Assembly: GCA_016932895.1 (NCBI GenBank)
Contig: JAFGCA010000173.1
Coordinates: forward strand, 1 to 16,924
Source: Sedimentisphaerales bacterium
GTDB lineage: Bacteria > Planctomycetota > Phycisphaerae > Sedimentisphaerales > SG8-4
Length of the DNA stretch: 16,924 nt
Reading direction: 5' to 3'
A program made the translations under genes and the position numbers. Every line of letters begins with the position of its first letter. Within the stretch, counting starts at the first letter, position 1. The notes beneath the pieces were generated by a model. The model saw only the letters and a program-made list of their open reading frames with translations. It was not told the origin of the DNA and made no database searches. Below are positions 13,350 through 16,924 of this stretch, piece after piece.

Positions 13350-14897
13350 ATGGCATCGCGTTTCGTATCCGGCATGGCCTTGTGTGTGTTCGTTTTCCTG
13401 ATTGCAGTGTCCGGTGTCCGGGGGGCCGGCTCCAGGCTCCCGGGCGACAATCCGGTCGCACGCTATCAACTGGACTGGACGGACTCGCTGAAGTGGTCGA
13501 ACGTGGTCGGCATCAAGGATTTCGAGGGCGACAGTGTCCCGGCGCGTCTGGAAAAGGCCCAGGAGGCGCTGGCCAAAGAGGGCGGAGGCGTCGTTTACTT
13601 TCCGGCGGGCGTGTACACGTTCTCCTCGTCGATCCGGCTCAAGAGCGGGATCGTCCTGCGGGGAGCCTCGCCTCAAGGAACCACCGACGCGCGCCGGGAC
13701 GGGTACGATCCGCCCACGCGGTTCGAGTTTCCCAAATACGAGCCGACGTTCGCAGGACAGGGCACGCCCATCGAGACGGCGTTCAAGGGGATCTACCTGG
13801 AGGATCCCGCCCGCGCGAGCGACTGCGGCATCGTCAACGTCGCGATCAACCGCGGCCACATCGACTTTCAAGAAGGCCCCGATCACCAGTGCGGGCGGAA
13901 CCGGCTCGTCTATGGTTGCCTCCTGCGCAACGCGGCGGTGGCCGATCCACGCGTTCCCGATACGAAGCGCGGCCAGCACGCGTGGCAGCGCTTCACGCAT
14001 CGCCACCACGCGGCCGTCACCGTCAAGTCGAGCGAAAACGTCCTGATCGCCAACAACCGCCTGCCGAAATCCGGCGATGACGATTTCGCGATGAAGGGAT
14101 ACGTGCTCAAGGGCAAGCCCTTCGATGTGGTGTTCGACTACGACAACCGTCCCGGCCTGTACATCAACGATTACGGCCTGGGCGGCGCCGGCGGCCGCGG
14201 CCCCGACGGCACGCCCCAAACACACCCCTGGGGATTCCGCAAGGGCACCGTCATCCGCGACAACTACGTCTTCTGCACCGGTCGCTGCGCCATCTCCTTC
14301 TCGGGCGACGGGACGATCTGCGCCGACAACGTCGTGCGCTTCGAGGACGACGTTTACCGCCCGACGACGACCGGCACGAACCTCACTACCGGCTCGGCCA
14401 CGAACGACAACCGGGCCGTGCAGATGCGCGGCTGGCACTGGACGGTGCAGGGAAACGACTACCTCGTCTATCGCAACTGGGCCGCCGATCGCAGCTACCG
14501 CATCAACGACGGCGAAGGACTCATGCATGAGGACCACGTCAACAGCACGGTCCGCGACAGCAAGCTCATCGGCAACAAGGGCAACGCGTACATCTCGATC
14601 TACAAGACCGCCGGTGTCGACGGGCTGCTGGTCAAGGACAACGACATCCGCACGCAAGACGGCCTGGCCGCGATCTTCGTCGTGGCCAATCGCAACAGCG
14701 GACCCTACGAATGCCGGAACGTGACCATCTGCGACAACACCACCGTCGGCAGCGGCATCCACATCGCCGGCGACCCGGCCGACAACAACGTCATCCGCAA
14801 CAACCGCCACATCGGCCCGGGCGGCCGGATCAAGAACGAGGCCGACGCCGCCTGCGAAAACAACACCGGTTACGAGATCGTCGGACAGCCACCCTGA
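13350..14897 (+). CDS. Secreted pectate-lyase-superfamily beta-helix protein (515 aa)
   Basis: A signal peptide (residues 1-26, ...SGVRGAG) is followed by a segment of the pectate-lyase-3 type (residues about 61-107: SVPARLEKAQEALAKEGGG, VVYFPAGVYTFSSSIRL, GIVLRGAS). This is the classic N-terminal cap of right-handed beta-helix polysaccharide enzymes. The rest consists of irregular beta-helix coils rich in N-x-V and G-N-D-Y patterns (for example VTVKSSENVLIANNRL, GLLVKDNDIRTQDGLAAIFV). The start at 13350 begins at the signal peptide and has GGAGG about 10 bp upstream; an ATG at 13272 lies in the promoter and is rejected. It is probably a periplasmic or extracellular polysaccharide lyase or hydrolase. 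The catalytic residues cannot be pinned down, so lyase activity is not proven. Confidence 0.84.
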   Translation: MASRFVSGMALCVFVFLIAVSGVRGAGSRLPGDNPVARYQLDWTDSLKWSNVVGIKDFEGDSVPARLEKAQEALAKEGGGVVYFPAGVYTFSSSIRLKSGIVLRGASPQGTTDARRDGYDPPTRFEFPKYEPTFAGQGTPIETAFKGIYLEDPARASDCGIVNVAINRGHIDFQEGPDHQCGRNRLVYGCLLRNAAVADPRVPDTKRGQHAWQRFTHRHHAAVTVKSSENVLIANNRLPKSGDDDFAMKGYVLKGKPFDVVFDYDNRPGLYINDYGLGGAGGRGPDGTPQTHPWGFRKGTVIRDNYVFCTGRCAISFSGDGTICADNVVRFEDDVYRPTTTGTNLTTGSATNDNRAVQMRGWHWTVQGNDYLVYRNWAADRSYRINDGEGLMHEDHVNSTVRDSKLIGNKGNAYISIYKTAGVDGLLVKDNDIRTQDGLAAIFVVANRNSGPYECRNVTICDNTTVGSGIHIAGDPADNNVIRNNRHIGPGGRIKNEADAACENNTGYEIVGQPP

Positions 14898-14969
14898 CGC
14901 GCCGCCCGGCTCGAAATAAGCATTTCCCCGGCCGGCACAAAACGTTACAATTTGTGTTCCCGTTGAAGC

Positions 14970-15144
14970 CTAGTGCTCTGTTGCACCTTGTATGATGGGT
15001 TAGACACGGTGTGGCAGCGTCAAGGCCGCAGGCCTTGGCGATGGTTCGTTCGGATTCGGGAGGCGCCATCGCCAAGCTGCGCTTGACGCTGCCACACAGA
15101 ACGTCTGGACGATACTCATCATTTGACGAGTAATGAAGCATTAG
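14970..15144. repeat. Palindromic MITE-like element with TA ends
   Basis: Strong inner arms GTGTGGCAGCGTCAAG (15009-15024) and CTTGACGCTGCCACAC (15082-15097) are perfect over 16 bp. A second pair, CTTGGCGATGG (15034-15044) and CCATCGCCAAG (15066-15076), is perfect over 11 bp. Outside these, the outer edges are imperfect inverted repeats: CTAGTGCTCTGTTGCAC on the left against CTAATGCTTCATTACTC read inward from the right. Both edges carry TA just inside, as expected for a TA target-site duplication (Tc1/mariner/IS630-like), but the element's family is inference. No transposase is encoded. It lies in the upstream region of the UroD-like gene, whose ATG is 63 bp away. Confidence 0.7.
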
Positions 15145-15207
15145 TTGCCTTCCGAGGCGCATGAGTGCGTTTGAAAATGAGTACGGCCATCTATACAGGA
15201 GCCCGGC

Positions 15208-16491
15208 ATGAGTACTGATTCCTCGCAGACATCCACGACCGGCCGCGAGCGTGTGGCTCGCGCCCTCAGTTTTCAACCTGTGGATCGGATCCCCGTGGAT
15301 CTGGGCGGCCACGCCTGTTCCGGCGCGCACGTCAGCGTCGTGGCCAACCTGCGCCGGGCGCTGGGCCTCGACAAGCCGGGCGACCGGGTCAAGGTGGTCG
15401 AGCCCTACCAGATGCTCGGCGAGATCGCTGCCGATTTGCGTGCAGCCCTCGGGATCGACACGGTCAATCTGCCAAGTCCGAAGAACATGTTCGGTTTCGA
15501 GAACACCGACTGGAAACCCTGGCGGACCTTCGACGGCACCGATGTGCTCGTCCCGGCCAAGTTCAACACCGACCCCGAACCCGACGGCGACATCCTGATG
15601 TACCCCGAAGGGGACAAATCGGTTGCCGCTTCGGCCCGCATGCCGAAAGGCGGATTCTACTTCGATTCCATCATTCGGCAGAAGCCTATCGACGACGCCA
15701 AGCTTGATCCCGCCGACAACCTCGAAGAATTCCAGCCCATCAGCGACGAGGACCTGAAATTCTACGAGCAGCAAGCGGACGATCTCTACAAGAACACCGA
15801 CCTAGCCATCGTCGCCGGTTTTGGGGGCTCCGCCTTCGGTGACATCGCCCTGGTGCCGGGCCCCTGGATGAAGGACCCGAAGGGCATTCGCGATATCGAG
15901 GAGTGGTACATCAGCACCGTGACGCGGCGCGACTACATCAACGAGGTCTTCTCCCGCCAGGCCGAGATCGCTGTCGAGAATCTCAAGCGCATTCACCAGG
16001 CCGTCGGCGACAGGGTGCACGTGGTCTTTATGGACGGGACCGACCTGGCCTCGCAGAACAGCCTGTTCTGCTCGCCCGATACGTATCGCGAGCTGTACCT
16101 GCCGCACGCCAGGAAGGTCAACGACTGGGTCCACGCGCATACGAAGTGGAAGACGCTGAAGCACTGTTGCGGCGGGTGCGAGCCGCTCATCGACGGCTTC
16201 ATCGACGCCGGCTACGACGTCCTCAATCCCGTCCAGACCTCCGCGCGCGGCATGGACCCGCAACACCTGGTCGATACCTTCGGCGGCCGCGTCGTCTTCT
16301 GGGGCGGAGGCGTCGATACCCAGCAAACCCTCCCCTTCGGCACCCCTGACGAAGTCCGCGAGCAAGTCGCCGAAAGAGTGAGAATCTTCAGCCAGAAAAA
16401 CGGCTTCATCTTCAACCCCATCCACAACATCCAATGCAACACCCCCACCCAAAACCTCCTCGCCATGTTCGAAGCCCTCGGCCGGCTGTAG
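15208..16491 (+). CDS. Uroporphyrinogen decarboxylase / MtaA-like zinc methyltransferase family protein (427 aa)
   Basis: The protein belongs to the URO-D superfamily. It opens GRERVARALSFQPVDRIPVD, and its later section LKHCCGGCEPLIDGFIDAGYDVLNPVQTSARGMDP matches the 'H-x-C-G ... ILNPVQ' block of corrinoid-linked methyltransferases of the MtaA/MtbA/CmuA group. H319 and C321 give the H-x-C pair and C410 (in HNIQCNTPTQN) sits where the third zinc ligand is expected, so a zinc-bound substrate thiol is plausible. True uroporphyrinogen decarboxylases lack this triad. GGAG lies about 5 bp before the ATG at 15208. No corrinoid protein or reactivation gene lies in the window, so the partner, and whether it moves methyl groups of methoxylated or methylamine substrates, is unknown. 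Confidence 0.85.
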   Translation: MSTDSSQTSTTGRERVARALSFQPVDRIPVDLGGHACSGAHVSVVANLRRALGLDKPGDRVKVVEPYQMLGEIAADLRAALGIDTVNLPSPKNMFGFENTDWKPWRTFDGTDVLVPAKFNTDPEPDGDILMYPEGDKSVAASARMPKGGFYFDSIIRQKPIDDAKLDPADNLEEFQPISDEDLKFYEQQADDLYKNTDLAIVAGFGGSAFGDIALVPGPWMKDPKGIRDIEEWYISTVTRRDYINEVFSRQAEIAVENLKRIHQAVGDRVHVVFMDGTDLASQNSLFCSPDTYRELYLPHARKVNDWVHAHTKWKTLKHCCGGCEPLIDGFIDAGYDVLNPVQTSARGMDPQHLVDTFGGRVVFWGGGVDTQQTLPFGTPDEVREQVAERVRIFSQKNGFIFNPIHNIQCNTPTQNLLAMFEALGRL

Positions 16492-16514
16492 GGGCAACCC
16501 CCCGTGGTTGCCCT
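16490..16514 (+). terminator. Hairpin immediately after the UroD-like gene
   Basis: GGGCAACC (16492-16499) pairs with GGTTGCCC (16506-16513), and the flanking bases extend the symmetry. It begins at the stop codon and could terminate the transcript, although no U-tract follows. Similar GGGGCAACCCC sequences recur between genes of several bacterial groups. Confidence 0.45.
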
Positions 16515-16924
16515 CCGTAGAAGCGTAGATGAGTAGATGCGTTCGGCCCAACGCGACGTCCCGCCGGACCTTCTCATTGTCACCTATCCCTTTTGCCTTG
16601 TTTACTTCGCCCACCCATGCCATAATACTCTCACGAAGACACTGCGGGCCAACCTGCGACGGATGAATGGCACCCGGGGGGCGGGCTGTGTCGATGAGGT
16701 GTTGCGTGAAGGAGAAGAAGACATTTGATGTCGTAGCGCTCATGGAGAAGCGACGGGAATTCGTGGCATTTTGGCGACGCCTTAGTTATTACGGCCTCGA
16801 ATTGAGTATGGTGTCCCTAATGGCACTAAGTTAAGGGGGATCAAGGTGAAAGAAACGGCTTTCTTGCCTACCCCATCGGCGATATTTCGACCCAAGGGGC
16901 ACTTGATGCAGCCTCCGGGCCGGA
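16515..16924. other. Window end: mostly non-coding, two weak short reading frames
   Basis: No gene is firmly supported. A 42-codon frame from GTG 16706 to TAA 16832-16834 begins VKEKKTFDVVALMEK, loosely like the start of short antitoxin-type proteins, but the remainder is unconvincing and could be a truncated or shifted gene. A second frame from GTG 16846 runs to the window edge (26 codons) and follows GGGGG 7 bp upstream. Its continuation outside the window would decide if it is real. Confidence 0.3.

Noticed and set aside
13062..14810. 582-codon frame antisense to the pectate-lyase-like gene, and similar antisense frames at 10694-11593, 1384-2220 and 14830-15774.
   Set aside because: Each opposes a gene with a signal peptide or conserved motifs; composition is that of a reverse-frame shadow.
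1..16924. CRISPR array, rRNA, tRNA, prophage or transposase genes.
   Set aside because: No regularly spaced short direct repeats, no tRNA cloverleaf with conserved anticodon arm, and no transposase-like ORF was seen; the cloverleaf of the repeat at 416-590 lacks tRNA features (no T-loop TTCGA or CCA-end).

Overview
The window looks like a chromosomal segment of a high-GC bacterium of the Planctomycetota, most likely a Phycisphaerae-type lineage. This is inferred from gene content, not from a marker gene. The pointers are two adjacent secreted pseudopilin-like proteins (type II N-terminal methylation motif plus a C-terminal H-X9-D motif), a CHRD-domain protein with a PEP-CTERM sorting tail, a large beta-helix protein with the 'DAGDP ... 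NMGAYGGT' end seen in planctomycete surface proteins, and intergenic DNA full of hairpin-forming dispersed repeats.

Layout. 1-411 (minus): 5' end of queA (queuosine biosynthesis), cut by the window edge. 416-1279: two inverted copies (about 91% identical by eye) of a 175-bp, highly structured palindromic element flank a 65-codon ORF. 1282-3147 (minus): two pseudopilin-like genes. 3148-3975: non-coding, with dispersed inverted repeats. 3976-4401 (minus): fucU-type sugar mutarotase. 4619-8831 (plus): two-gene operon of a probable lipoprotein serine hydrolase and a secreted GH38 alpha-mannosidase, divergent from fucU with recognisable promoters for both. 8852-9364 (minus): CHRD/PEP-CTERM protein. 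9638-11635 (minus): secreted parallel beta-helix protein with a strong sigma70-like promoter. 12279-12488 (plus): 69-aa unknown protein. 12546-13046 (minus): GNAT acetyltransferase. 13350-14897 (plus): secreted pectate-lyase-like beta-helix protein. 14970-15144: second palindromic, MITE-like element. 15208-16491 (plus): UroD/MtaA-like zinc methyltransferase homologue. 16492-16924: mostly non-coding.

How the genes fit together. The metabolic theme is extracellular glycan breakdown. The GH38 mannosidase, the pectate-lyase-like protein and the serine hydrolase carry export signals, and FucU would equilibrate the anomers of a released sugar in the cytoplasm. The pseudopilins, CHRD/PEP-CTERM protein and beta-helix protein are surface or secretion components. 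No CRISPR array, rRNA, tRNA, phage module or transposase gene was found.

The most unusual feature is the inverted pair of cloverleaf-like elements at 416-590 and 1105-1279. One abuts the queA start codon and the other sits between a pseudopilin stop codon and its likely terminator. No recognised defence or conflict system is present.
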